A DNA stretch of 51,980 nt. Origin: an uncultured Anaerolineaceae bacterium. Lineage in GTDB: Bacteria; Chloroflexota; Anaerolineae; Anaerolineales; Anaerolineaceae. The translations under genes were made by a program, and so were the position numbers. The DNA lies in assembly GCA_938020565.1 (NCBI GenBank), contig CALIHP010000075.1, positions 1-51,980 of the forward strand. The letters are read 5' to 3'. This document shows, one piece after another, positions 9,601 to 17,845 of the stretch (position 1 is the first letter of the stretch; the number at the start of each line of letters is the position of its first letter). The notes beneath the pieces were generated by a model. That model ran no database searches and was not told the DNA's origin. It saw nothing but the letters and a program-made list of their open reading frames with translations.

Positions 9601-11533
9601 ATAAGCCGCTCTTCGCGGGGCGGGCTTCGTCGATTTCGCTTTTCAGCCTTTTTTCGCTTTCAGGAAGCTCTTCGAAAAGCGACGTTCCCAGGACGGACGT
9701 CGCCGCCTCCTGCCCCAGGTAGAACATTTTGAGGGAGCCCTGTTTACAGACTGGGCATTTGGGGGAATGATTCGTTCCGGACGAAGGCTTCGCTTTTCGG
9801 ACCTGAATATATTGATTCTTTCCGCAGTCGCACGGTTTTCTCCCGCGCAGGCTTTCATCGCAGATCGATCCGCAGGCCGCGCAGATCAGATAATCTTCTA
9901 TTTCGATACTGTCGCTTTGAGATTTGCCGTCGGCTTCGTCTTCTTCGTCGTACTCGTCCAGGTCCGAATCTTTCGGATCGCGAATGAGATAAAAGCTGAT
10001 ATCCTGATCGAACATGCCTGACCCAAATTCAATCTTATCCTGGAAATTTTTCCCGACGACCGCGACGCGTCCGCAATCATCGCAAACCGCACATTCGAAA
10101 ACTTTCCTGTCTTCTCCTTGCAGCTTGATCGTACTTTTCCGCGTCAGCATCAGCTTTTTTGATGAATCCAAGGTAATGTACATGCCTTCCGGCGCTTTGG
10201 CGAACAGATGGTACCTGGCTTTGATCAGGGGCGTCATGTTTTTGACAGCCTGCGCTGCGATATGGATAATATGAATAACGTCTTGATCGGTTATTTCGTG
10301 ATCTTTTTGAAGAGCCTTCGTGATCTCCGGAATCGTCATCGGCTCCGTCAGGATTTTTCGCAGCTCCCGATAAAGCGTCGCCCGCGTGCAGAGATCATAC
10401 AAATATTCTGCGTCCGCCTGCCCTTCCGGAATCGCTAACCCGTAATCTGCGACAATGTTGTTCAGCGGCTTTTTCGGATCGGACAGATCCGCGAAAAGCT
10501 TCGCCGGGATATCGAGCGGAGCGTCGGAGAAATCCGGCGGAATTCGTTCGGAGCGAATAATATCGGACGTCCGAAACTTTGCGCCGCAAAGCGTTTCTGC
10601 AAACTTGACAATCTCCGGGTTTACGTCTTTCTTTCCGAGGGTCGCGCTCGTCAGGATATGCAAAACGTTGTCCGGATTGCTGATCCGCGCCTTGAGACGT
10701 TTCAGGAGCATCGCAGTTTCCATTCCGGTTGCGCCGCGGTAGATATGCGCCTCGTCCAGAACGAGGAATCGCAGCTTTGCCCCAGAAAAGACCAGATCGT
10801 CTTTTGGCCGCAGCATCATATATTCAAGCATTGCGTAATTCGTGATCAGGATATGCGGCGGGGTCGCGCGCATCTGATCGCGCGAGATGACTTCGTTTTT
10901 CAAAGGCGTCATCGGCTTTCCAGTCGCGTCTTTAAATATTTTTCCGTACTCGATTCGCCCTTGCTCTTCTTTTTCTTTCGTGCTGCTGTTGTAGACGCCG
11001 AACGTAATTTTTGGATAGTATCTGAATAGTTTGCGAAGTCTTTTCATCTGATCATTCGCCAGCGCGTTCATCGGATAGATCAGGATCGCACGGACGCCCG
11101 AATCAAGTTCCCCATCTTCGGCCTCATGCAGCAGGTGGTGGATAATCGGAATCAGGAAGCACTCCGTTTTCCCGGAGCCGGTCCCGGTCGTGACGATCAG
11201 GTTTTTTCCTTGATTGGCTTTTCGAATTGCCTGCTCCTGATGCAGATATAAGCCGCGGTTAAGCTGGATTTCCTTTTCGCCGTCCGGAAGATCGCCTTCT
11301 AATTCGTTGAACAAATCGGATATGACGCCTTCTTTGATCAGCGCGGTGAGGCTGGCGCCCTTTTTAAAGGAATCGCTGATCTCCAGGAAAGGACCTTTTG
11401 TGACTGCGCCTTCTTTCTGAAGTGCCTTTCGGAATTGTTCCGAATAATCCGGGTCGGCGATATTAAAGGATGTCGTAATATAACTGATAAATTCGTCTTT
11501 AATATTTTGTGAGGCTTGGATCGGGTCAAACAT
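6665..11533 (-). CDS. druE: Giant DEAH-box helicase with C-terminal DUF1998, Druantia DruE-like
   Basis: A 1622-residue superfamily 2 helicase. Motifs: Walker A TTGTGSGKTE (residues 115-124), motif Ia YPMNALANDQ, DEAH box LVLDEAHIYRG (from 257), motif III TSATL, and the helicase C-terminal motifs TFEMGVDVGDLE and QRAGRAGRG (about 1015-1050). Several CxxC pairs (CDDCG, CAACG, CPVCK, CDTCG, CSHCG) suggest zinc ribbons. The end (about 1500-1600) holds the DUF1998 pattern LYDAVAGGAGHVRRI and a final CSPSCYNCLRNYYN cluster. Helicase plus DUF1998 in one very large chain, preceded 3 bases upstream by another very large gene, matches DruE of Druantia anti-phage systems. Related possibilities are DISARM-type or MrfA/Lhr-like helicases, which are shorter or split differently. 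Confidence 0.7.
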   Translation of the reverse strand: MFDPIQASQNIKDEFISYITTSFNIADPDYSEQFRKALQKEGAVTKGPFLEISDSFKKGASLTALIKEGVISDLFNELEGDLPDGEKEIQLNRGLYLHQEQAIRKANQGKNLIVTTGTGSGKTECFLIPIIHHLLHEAEDGELDSGVRAILIYPMNALANDQMKRLRKLFRYYPKITFGVYNSSTKEKEEQGRIEYGKIFKDATGKPMTPLKNEVISRDQMRATPPHILITNYAMLEYMMLRPKDDLVFSGAKLRFLVLDEAHIYRGATGMETAMLLKRLKARISNPDNVLHILTSATLGKKDVNPEIVKFAETLCGAKFRTSDIIRSERIPPDFSDAPLDIPAKLFADLSDPKKPLNNIVADYGLAIPEGQADAEYLYDLCTRATLYRELRKILTEPMTIPEITKALQKDHEITDQDVIHIIHIAAQAVKNMTPLIKARYHLFAKAPEGMYITLDSSKKLMLTRKSTIKLQGEDRKVFECAVCDDCGRVAVVGKNFQDKIEFGSGMFDQDISFYLIRDPKDSDLDEYDEEDEADGKSQSDSIEIEDYLICAACGSICDESLRGRKPCDCGKNQYIQVRKAKPSSGTNHSPKCPVCKQGSLKMFYLGQEAATSVLGTSLFEELPESEKRLKSEIDEARPAKSGLFGAANRTQPVERIQRAKQFLTFSDSRGEAAFFASYMQASYGEFLRRRGIWHVVEKNRRNMANHPWEIQAFVEELTAYFDSCRTFADPGDDGSSNLTAISRKHAWIAVLNEMVNARRSTSLVSLGLIKFNYKGNSQDMIQNAARELGQKAEDTQALFDLLVMDIVYHGALEGDCELTDSDRDYIFYSTRPKRFKILKDRDQDTKKTHLRGWACAIRDNGSLISNSRLKRVMKALDKNEAAANELLKDYWNGVLCGTEGLSSADNQEFYIHTNRFTIQAGTEATPLFRCDTCGKVTMHNCKNFCQNVRCGGRLQPISREAILAEDHYAKLYQSEEMKPLHIKEHTAQLGREQQQKYQEMFINKKINALSCSTTFEMGVDVGDLETVFLRNMPPSPANYVQRAGRAGRGLNTASFSLTYAKLSSHDYTFYSQPTNMITGKIGVPLFAVRNEKIILRHIFAVALSAFFAKNPDVYNLNDADVFLNGDGWEKFREYLAGKPADLKRVLLRSIPENMHAPMGLADYAWTERLIGADGVLKIAVEDYRKTIEFYEAEVGRFFKEGNVQKAAAIENKLKSFRRGKEDQRGRNELIEFLVRNNVLPKYGFPVDTVELHQNANAQSDKKLQMVRDLQLAVSEYAPDSQVVADGKLYTSRYIRKLPLKTGQDWEIAYIAQCKNSACMTWNYRTIQPNENEELFCIACHEPISRGQWQQAIEPRKGFIASANPTDVPMHKPEKAYRSEDCYIGDTQRQVIEQFKFILKNGNQVQMETSVNDSLMVVCTDDFYVCSHCGYAESLSEQKKKENSNSHKKTLEKKHSTPWDTKCENKLFKNKLIHVFRTDVVRIIFDHPQAGDYSVMVSAMYALLEALSATLDIERNDIKACLQKIHSGKNLIYAIVLYDAVAGGAGHVRRIATSDGAVFRRIIKKAIKITTECICSPSCYNCLRNYYNQKIHDILNREYAADFLKKYDDAIEATESHEKDGA

Positions 11534-11536
11534 CAG

Positions 11537-14500
11537 CTATGGCCTTTCAGTCGTGTAAAAAAATAAATCAACAGAATCGTAACGATTTTTATTTTTTTGA
11601 TTTGGCTCTCGATCTGTCAGACTATACTCGGTTTTCGTCATCTCATCGAATATTTTCCGATAGTAAAAGCCGTCTCCATGCGAATTGGTAATACTCATTG
11701 TCCTTTCCCCGATATAGATCACGAGGACCGGGTTAACCTGATAGCGCGTAATCCCACGCTCATCGGTAAACGCTTCGGATGAGAAATTCTTTCGAATAAT
11801 TCTATCTTTATTTCGATTATTTCCATCTTTATAGCGAAAGAGGATTCCGCTGTATACAGGGCAGTTGCCTTCGGACGTGTGCTGAATTCCCTCGAATTTA
11901 ATCTGATCGATATAACATGGATGGATCTCGATCGTTTTTTCACCGTTGGTAATGGACGGAATCCGGATCCGGCGGTTCTGGAAACGCAGCAGATTCTTAT
12001 CGCCAATAATGCATTCGCCCTGCGCGAGTTCAATTTCGGGCTGACTGAAAAGGCTCTTCGATCGGATCGCGATTTTATACTGATATTCGCCTTCCGGTAC
12101 GTTCTCCGGAAGCAGGAGGCTGTCCGTGGATTCGTCTAAATCGAGCGTCATTGGTGCGTTCGATCCGAGTTTCAGTGTCAATATAAACTTTTGATTCGGA
12201 CTTCCGATAAAAGCGCCGCCCAGATCCCAGAATACGAATCCGTTCTCTTCCCAAAGCTTCGGCCTGCGAAGGAACCCTTCTTTGAAGAAGACGGAGCCAA
12301 GCGGGTATGTCTCTGCAGTTTGATTTCTTTCGATCTTTAAATCGAGATGGACCCTGGCGCTCGGCAGCGTCATCGAATGGAGCTTGTTCCCGATCAGCAT
12401 CGAGCCATTTTTATCAAACTGGGTTGGCTCTCCGTCAATCAGCAATGACGCTGAAGCGCCCTTTGGAGCCGTAATCTGTAATCGACTGTCCTGCGGAATA
12501 TCCCGATAATACCAGGCGGAAGCCGGCGGGTTCAGCCATTTACCGGTGGACTCGGAAAGCGTGATTTTGGGAATCGCGATCTGAACGTCGCCGTTCCGAT
12601 ATGGGAACGATATGAATTCGTCACCCGCGGAAAAATCGATCGATTCCGACAGCTCATCCAACTGAATTTCCACTTTCGCGTCTCGATAATCTTCGCTGGA
12701 ATAGTAAAACTCGCGCGAAAATTTGCAGCTTGCCTGGTCGATCAGGAGATAATCCCGCTTGAAAAGGAGCTTTTCTTCGCCGAGGTCCAGGATGCGAATT
12801 CTGCAGACGTCTTTTCCGTTATCCAGCGGCAAGGCGTAGAGCGTTTTTTCCTCGTTGCAGTCCAACGCTGATAAATCGATTCGTTCCTCATCTTTCCGGA
12901 TAACGTATCGGGTTGAAACCTCGGGCCGGCTTAGAACAAGATGGCAGGCGCTTTTTCGATCCGCGAATTCGAATTCTTCCTCGTCCTCGATATAAGTCGG
13001 AAGCGATTCCGATTCTTGAGGCGAAAGAATCCGGAACTCAGTTTCGGTTTCGCCGCGGTCGTAATAAGCGATTTTTGAATCGATCCTGACGATAAATCCG
13101 GGCTCTAACTCAACGAAATACCCGTTCGCCGCTGGGACTTTCAGCGGCTGGATCGGCGATTGCTCTCCGCGTTCGACCTGAACCCGTTTGTCAGACGGGA
13201 GGATCAGCGTGTAATCTCCCGGCGGAAGGATCGAACCGGTCAGTTCGTTTTTCCCGGAAAACAGGAACCGGGTCCGATAGAGTCTTTCCTCAGAATCGTA
13301 AATCGCTTCCTCCTCGCTGGCCAGCCGCAGGCGAAGCTGACCAGGAAATTCATTCTTTATCAGCGAATGAAGATCGATCGTTTTACTTTTCAGCGTCTTG
13401 CCCAGTTCGTTCCCGTACCATGCCATTGGGCAAGTTGAAATAAGCCTGTCCGCGCTGTAAACTTCGAGCGTCAGGTTTGGTTCGGTCGTTCGCTGAAGAC
13501 GGATTTCAGGCAATCCAATTTGAAGTTCGTCTTCATTTTTCAAATAAAATCTGGCTCGGATTTTTGAATAGTCCCAGACGATTTCCCGCCGCTCGCTCGC
13601 TCGATCTTTTTCGGATTTTCTTGAATCGGATATTTCCGTGAGTTTTCTCTCGAACCAATCTTCGCAGAGCTTTTCCTCATAATGTTTTATTTCTTCAATG
13701 TTATTGTTGATGAGCGAGTCGATTTTCTGGAGCATTCGCACAACGAGGCTGCGGGTAAATTTCGGCCGAAGTAAAATCAGTTTCCGGATCCCTTCTCGGA
13801 ACGAATAACTTCGGGAACTGATCGAGATGTTGAGATCTTCCGATTGAACGCCCTGTTCGTCGCTGAATCGCTGGCTCAGAACCTGGAGCATGTCCGCGAT
13901 CAGCGGTTCGTCCGGATCGATCGTCCAACCCAGGTTTTCTTTATAGAAGTCAAAAAGAAAATCAAAAAAGGCCATCCAGGATTCACGGGGCGAGAAAGCG
14001 TGCATCGTAACGGTACTGCGGAAGGACCGTTTTCTTTCGTTTTCGATAAAAAACCTGTGATTTCGATCGAGCGTGCCTTCCAAGGCGCCTTTCAGGATAT
14101 TTTCAACAATTTTATCTTTATCAAGGTAACCGAATTGCTTAGCCGCATATTCCCAGAATTTTGGCTGGGCATCCGGATCCCAGTTTTTTGTGTAGTGAGT
14201 TAAGGCGAGCGTAAGAATTGCCTGATCCCTGCGTAAGAGCCGTTTGATTGAACCCGATAATCTTTTTTTGAGAATCTTTTCGGCTTCCTGAAGGATGGTT
14301 TGGGTTTCTTCTCCTGTCAGGATCGCGCTTCCGATCAGAGGATTTTCCGCGAACGCGCGGGCGATAAAATCTCCCTCGCTTGTCCGAATTTCCATATCCG
14401 ATTCTGTTCCATCGTCCTGGGGGACAGGCCGCTGCTGCGTCCGTACAAAGCCTAATTTTTCAATATATTTTTCTAAGCTGATCCCTTTTCCGTATACAAA

Positions 14501-15589
14501 AGAATTCAGATTTCGATAAGTGGAAGAATCCGCCGGGAGATAAACGACGTTATCCTGAACGATATATTTTTGCAGCTCCGCGATATGTTGTGCTGTTGTT
14601 TCCTGCGATAGATTGAATAGAGAGTGCGGTCGATACGTTTTCCCGCCGGGATAGGGCGTTATTCTATCTGCTTCCGGGTTGATCGTCCGGATATATTCGC
14701 GATACTTCGAAATAGCATGTGTGACTTCCCCTTTTAATCTATTGTCGTGTGCGTTGAAATGATCTGACTGTTTGTACGCGTCGATGATCTGATCCAGTTC
14801 AGCGATGGATGCGCATTGATAGAAATCGTAAGTCGGGACAGGAAAACTAAATTCCGCGGGTAAATTTCTTAGAATCGTCGCGGTCCATCTTGCGCTAATC
14901 TCGGAACAGTTCTGTTGCTCATGGAGCCAGGCAGTAAAGCGTTCTTTAAGATCTGTCGAGGCGGCTGGTTCATTGTGAGGAGCCTGTTGAGTGAATGAGG
15001 CAGCTGGATGATTCGTTTCAGTTGTCTTCACGATCGGATTTTCTTCTTCTCCATCATTTCTGGCTTCGATTTCTGCTGGGGTTGAAGCGAGTTTGCTGAC
15101 GGAGGGCAGCGCGTCTTTCAGCGGGTTCATGGCATTGGGACCAGGCGGAGGCAGCTCCTGCGCGGAAGCTTCGGGCTCGATCGCCGGAACGGTCGGAGTT
15201 ATTTCTTTCGCAGGAGGAATTTCTACGGGTTGAGAGACGGGGTCTGACGGCTCGATCGGTTCCGCTGGTTGGATCGATTCGCCCGGCTGCAACGTGACAG
15301 GCTCTGGCTCGTTTGCGGATGAGGCTTTGGTCGGTTGATTTTCTATGTCTGACCCTGTTTCATTTGAGCATTGAATATACTTCAATTCAGATTGTGATTC
15401 AATTTGTACGCCGGAAACCCTCGGCAGGCTGCTCTTTTTTTTACGGCGGGGCTTCGTTTTAGCGCGATTTGCGCCAGAAAGCGTCTTCCAAAGATTTTTC
15501 AGGCGATGAAGAAGATTTCCGGAATTCTTGTTTTTTGTGGATTTATTTTTTTGCTTCAATTTGCGAAATAACAGTCTGAAAAAACTCAT
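11537..15589 (-). CDS. druH: 1350-residue protein, candidate Druantia DruH partner
   Basis: First gene of the operon with the helicase; the stop codon lies 3 bases before the helicase ATG, so they are coupled. Residues 1-60 are strongly basic (rich in Lys/Arg), and 70-165 are Pro/Glu-rich and probably disordered. From about 210 there is an ordered helical region with a distinctive part around HAFSPRESWMAFFDFLFDFY and SRSYSFREGIRKLILLRP, and the last ~700 residues look beta-rich. No catalytic motif is evident. I do not recognise a named domain with certainty; the call rests on size, the two-gene operon with a DruE-like helicase, and resemblance of the middle region to the large unknown protein of Druantia type III (DruH). 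ATG at 15587-15589, with AAAGGA about 12 bases upstream. Confidence 0.55.
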   Translation of the reverse strand: MSFFRLLFRKLKQKNKSTKNKNSGNLLHRLKNLWKTLSGANRAKTKPRRKKKSSLPRVSGVQIESQSELKYIQCSNETGSDIENQPTKASSANEPEPVTLQPGESIQPAEPIEPSDPVSQPVEIPPAKEITPTVPAIEPEASAQELPPPGPNAMNPLKDALPSVSKLASTPAEIEARNDGEEENPIVKTTETNHPAASFTQQAPHNEPAASTDLKERFTAWLHEQQNCSEISARWTATILRNLPAEFSFPVPTYDFYQCASIAELDQIIDAYKQSDHFNAHDNRLKGEVTHAISKYREYIRTINPEADRITPYPGGKTYRPHSLFNLSQETTAQHIAELQKYIVQDNVVYLPADSSTYRNLNSFVYGKGISLEKYIEKLGFVRTQQRPVPQDDGTESDMEIRTSEGDFIARAFAENPLIGSAILTGEETQTILQEAEKILKKRLSGSIKRLLRRDQAILTLALTHYTKNWDPDAQPKFWEYAAKQFGYLDKDKIVENILKGALEGTLDRNHRFFIENERKRSFRSTVTMHAFSPRESWMAFFDFLFDFYKENLGWTIDPDEPLIADMLQVLSQRFSDEQGVQSEDLNISISSRSYSFREGIRKLILLRPKFTRSLVVRMLQKIDSLINNNIEEIKHYEEKLCEDWFERKLTEISDSRKSEKDRASERREIVWDYSKIRARFYLKNEDELQIGLPEIRLQRTTEPNLTLEVYSADRLISTCPMAWYGNELGKTLKSKTIDLHSLIKNEFPGQLRLRLASEEEAIYDSEERLYRTRFLFSGKNELTGSILPPGDYTLILPSDKRVQVERGEQSPIQPLKVPAANGYFVELEPGFIVRIDSKIAYYDRGETETEFRILSPQESESLPTYIEDEEEFEFADRKSACHLVLSRPEVSTRYVIRKDEERIDLSALDCNEEKTLYALPLDNGKDVCRIRILDLGEEKLLFKRDYLLIDQASCKFSREFYYSSEDYRDAKVEIQLDELSESIDFSAGDEFISFPYRNGDVQIAIPKITLSESTGKWLNPPASAWYYRDIPQDSRLQITAPKGASASLLIDGEPTQFDKNGSMLIGNKLHSMTLPSARVHLDLKIERNQTAETYPLGSVFFKEGFLRRPKLWEENGFVFWDLGGAFIGSPNQKFILTLKLGSNAPMTLDLDESTDSLLLPENVPEGEYQYKIAIRSKSLFSQPEIELAQGECIIGDKNLLRFQNRRIRIPSITNGEKTIEIHPCYIDQIKFEGIQHTSEGNCPVYSGILFRYKDGNNRNKDRIIRKNFSSEAFTDERGITRYQVNPVLVIYIGERTMSITNSHGDGFYYRKIFDEMTKTEYSLTDREPNQKNKNRYDSVDLFFYTTERP

Positions 15590-15646
15590 CTAAGATCCGA
15601 TCCTTTATTAAAAGCAGTTCTTACGTCGTAGGATAATACAGATTCA

Positions 15647-15676
15647 ATTATATAATGCGATTGAAATATTTGGCAA
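15647..15676 (-). promoter_or_regulatory. Promoter of the Druantia-like operon
   Basis: On the minus strand, TTGCCA (15671-15676), 18 bases, TATAAT (15647-15652). Transcription would start about 15640, leaving a leader of roughly 50 bases before the ATG of the druH-like gene. This is one of the better consensus promoters in the window. Confidence 0.62.
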
Positions 15677-15735
15677 GTTTCTTTCTCTCAGTCTACAAAA
15701 ACAACGCGGATCAGATATTCTGTGATTTACTGAAA

Positions 15736-15767
15736 TCGCCCTGAAACGGCCGACGGTTCCAGGGCGA
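15736..15767 (-). terminator. Possible terminator after nahK
   Basis: TCGCCCTG-AAAC pairs with GGTTCCAGGGCGA, a strong stem with a small bulge, 21 bases past the nahK stop. The sequence after it on the minus strand (TTTCAGTAAATC) has only a weak U tract, so termination may be partial. Confidence 0.42.
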
Positions 15768-15788
15768 AACCAGCGGGAGGCCGAAAAT

Positions 15789-16877
15789 CTATCGTGCAGC
15801 GATCGCCTGATCGACGACCTCGTTCATATAATCCCAGTTCGCGTCCATGTTGCGAACATACTGGAACTGCGTTCGGCAGCGGTCCAGATTCTGGTCCGGA
15901 TATTGAATATGGAAATACTTATCGCCGACGAGATAATCCGCCAGGAACCGTACGCCGCATTCCAGCGTCATCATCTTCGCTCCAACCGGGAGCAGGCGCA
16001 GCTCGAGTTCGGTCAGCTTCCCCCGCGTTTCGGCGATGAAGGCCTTCGTATAGGCTTCATAGTAGTCGCGATGAAGATAGATTTTCGATAGATCCCTTTC
16101 GTTTTCCGCCGCGCGGACCGCTCCGAAACGGATCGAGTCGCCGAAGTCATTGGCCGACACGCCCGGCATGACGGTGTCCAGATCGATGACGCAGATTCCG
16201 CGTTTCGTCGTTTTATCGAATAAAACGTTATTCAGCTTCGTATCGTTATGCGTCACGCGCAGCGGAATTTTTCCCTCGTCGAGTAAGTCTAAGAGCGTCG
16301 ACGCGAACGGCCGGACCGACATGACATATTCGATTTCCGGGCGGACGGATTCCAGCCGTCCCTGATAATTCGTTTCGATCGCACGGTCGAGCGCTTCATA
16401 ACGTCTGACCGTATGATGGAATCCCGGGATCGTCTCGGCCAGTTCCGCCGCGGGAAAATCGGACAGCAGGTTCTGAAACTGCCCGAACGCAACGGCGGAT
16501 TCAGCGAAATGCGCCGGGTCGTCCGGCTGATCAAAGCAGATACTGTCCTTGACAAAAACGTATAGACGCCAGACCTCTTCGTCTTCGGTTACGAGATAGT
16601 CGTCTCCGTCCTTCGTCCCGATCAGCGTTAAAACCTCCCGCGGATCCTTCGCTTTCTTCGCCAGGTGCCGCGTGACGCTGATAATATTCTGCATCAGGCT
16701 TTTATAGTTGCGGAAAGCGAACGTATTGATTTTTTGCAGGATGTACCAGCCGCCATCGTCGGTAACAACTTTATACGTCGTGTTAATATGCCCGTTCCCA
16801 TACGGTTCGCAGCTGACGATTTTCCCATTCAGTTTAAACAGCTCAACGGCCTGGATCGCTTCCATACTCAGCCCCAT
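15789..16877 (-). CDS. nahK: N-acetylhexosamine 1-kinase
   Basis: A 362-residue aminoglycoside-phosphotransferase-fold kinase, very close to the bifidobacterial NahK/LnpB pattern along its whole length: EPYGNGHINTTYKV near the start, LRVTHNDTKLNNVLFD with the catalytic Asp (D212), the metal-binding IDLDTVMPG (D232/D234), DFGDSIRFGA and LECGVRFLADYL. It phosphorylates GlcNAc or GalNAc at C1 using ATP, feeding host-glycan-derived hexosamines toward UDP-HexNAc. The start region overlaps the upstream nucleotidyltransferase by 10 bases, so the two enzymes are coupled. A second in-frame ATG four codons in (16865) is also possible. Confidence 0.86.
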   Translation of the reverse strand: MGLSMEAIQAVELFKLNGKIVSCEPYGNGHINTTYKVVTDDGGWYILQKINTFAFRNYKSLMQNIISVTRHLAKKAKDPREVLTLIGTKDGDDYLVTEDEEVWRLYVFVKDSICFDQPDDPAHFAESAVAFGQFQNLLSDFPAAELAETIPGFHHTVRRYEALDRAIETNYQGRLESVRPEIEYVMSVRPFASTLLDLLDEGKIPLRVTHNDTKLNNVLFDKTTKRGICVIDLDTVMPGVSANDFGDSIRFGAVRAAENERDLSKIYLHRDYYEAYTKAFIAETRGKLTELELRLLPVGAKMMTLECGVRFLADYLVGDKYFHIQYPDQNLDRCRTQFQYVRNMDANWDYMNEVVDQAIAAR

Positions 16878-17803
16878 AAAGCGTTGGGATACATTCCGCT
16901 CTGGCGCATCTCTTTCAGCGCCGCCATAACCGCGGGTTTGTCTTCTTTATACGTAACCCCGTACCATTTTTCCTGCGTCGGGAGAACCCTGAAGGTCGCC
17001 CGTCTCTCCTGGATCAGCTTGTTCGGGATCATTGGCAGAAAGTATTCGCATTTAAGCGGGTTGACCGGCAGGTTCGCTCGCAGGAACTCCGCAAACGTAT
17101 CGTTAATTTCTTTCATCAGCGAACGCTGAAATCCCCAGAGGTTCATCGATACGTACGTTCCGTTCGGGACGAAAAGATCGGCTCCGTTATCCTGGATCAT
17201 TGCGCCGCCGCCGGCTTTGACGATTTTGACCCGTTCGACGATCCCGGTTAAATTTCCGTTTGCGTCCAGCTCGCAGACGCCTCTGGAAACGCTCCCATTT
17301 TCGGTCAGCGTATTCTCGATCCGGTACCCGACCATCGCGTGCCGCGTCGGGTCGGTTTCGGAGGACAGGAAATCATAGACGGAACGAAACGCCGTCCGCC
17401 CGTAATAGTCGTCAGCGTTAATGACGGCGAACGGTCCATGAACCAGGTCCTTTGCGCTCAGCGTCGCGTGCGCCGTGCCCCAAGGCTTCGTCCTGCCTTC
17501 CGGGACGGAGAATCCGGCGGGGAGGTTCTCAAGAAGCTGAAACGCATAGTCGACCTGGTAATGGCCGCGAATCCGCGATCCGATCCGGGCCTCGAAATCG
17601 GTTTCCATTTCGGGCTTGATCACGAAAATAACGCGGCGGAACCCTGCCGCGTACGCGTCGTACAGCGCGTAATCCATCATCACGTTTCCATGTTCGTCAA
17701 GCTGGTCAAGCTGTTTGAGGCTGCCGTAGCGGCTGCCCATGCCCGCTGCCATGATAATCAGTACCGGTTTTTCGTTCATGTTCTGATCGATTTCCTTATT
17801 CAT
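16868..17803 (-). CDS. NDP-sugar nucleotidyltransferase (hexose-1-phosphate uridylyltransferase type)
   Basis: 311 residues with the NTP_transferase signature IIMAAGMGSRYGSLKQLDQL (residues 17-36), a G-x-G-x-R nucleotide loop with downstream Lys, and the metal-binding INADDYYG (about 128-135). The family joins a sugar 1-phosphate to UTP or dTTP, releasing pyrophosphate. Because it overlaps nahK, the natural substrate is probably GlcNAc-1-P or GalNAc-1-P, giving UDP-HexNAc directly. Bifidobacteria use a GalT-like enzyme at the corresponding step, so this is a different solution (inference). Two Met codons exist at the start (residues 1 and 9); residue 9 is nearer the conserved core. The stretch to the permease stop (17846) is 42 bases. 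Confidence 0.75.
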   Translation of the reverse strand: MNKEIDQNMNEKPVLIIMAAGMGSRYGSLKQLDQLDEHGNVMMDYALYDAYAAGFRRVIFVIKPEMETDFEARIGSRIRGHYQVDYAFQLLENLPAGFSVPEGRTKPWGTAHATLSAKDLVHGPFAVINADDYYGRTAFRSVYDFLSSETDPTRHAMVGYRIENTLTENGSVSRGVCELDANGNLTGIVERVKIVKAGGGAMIQDNGADLFVPNGTYVSMNLWGFQRSLMKEINDTFAEFLRANLPVNPLKCEYFLPMIPNKLIQERRATFRVLPTQEKWYGVTYKEDKPAVMAALKEMRQSGMYPNALWG

Positions 17804-17845
17804 GAATCAGTTTCGTTTCGCCATCCAGCGAACTGGGTGGCTGCG

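Noticed and set aside
6665..11533. Assigning the giant helicase to DISARM or to MrfA/Lhr repair helicases
   Set aside because: DISARM has the helicase (DrmA) and DUF1998 (DrmB) on separate proteins plus a PLD protein and methylase, none present; MrfA/Lhr enzymes are much shorter and lack a coupled giant partner.
15736..15767. Strong terminator for nahK
   Set aside because: The stem is good but only TTTC follows on the minus strand; kept as a low-confidence feature instead of a finding.
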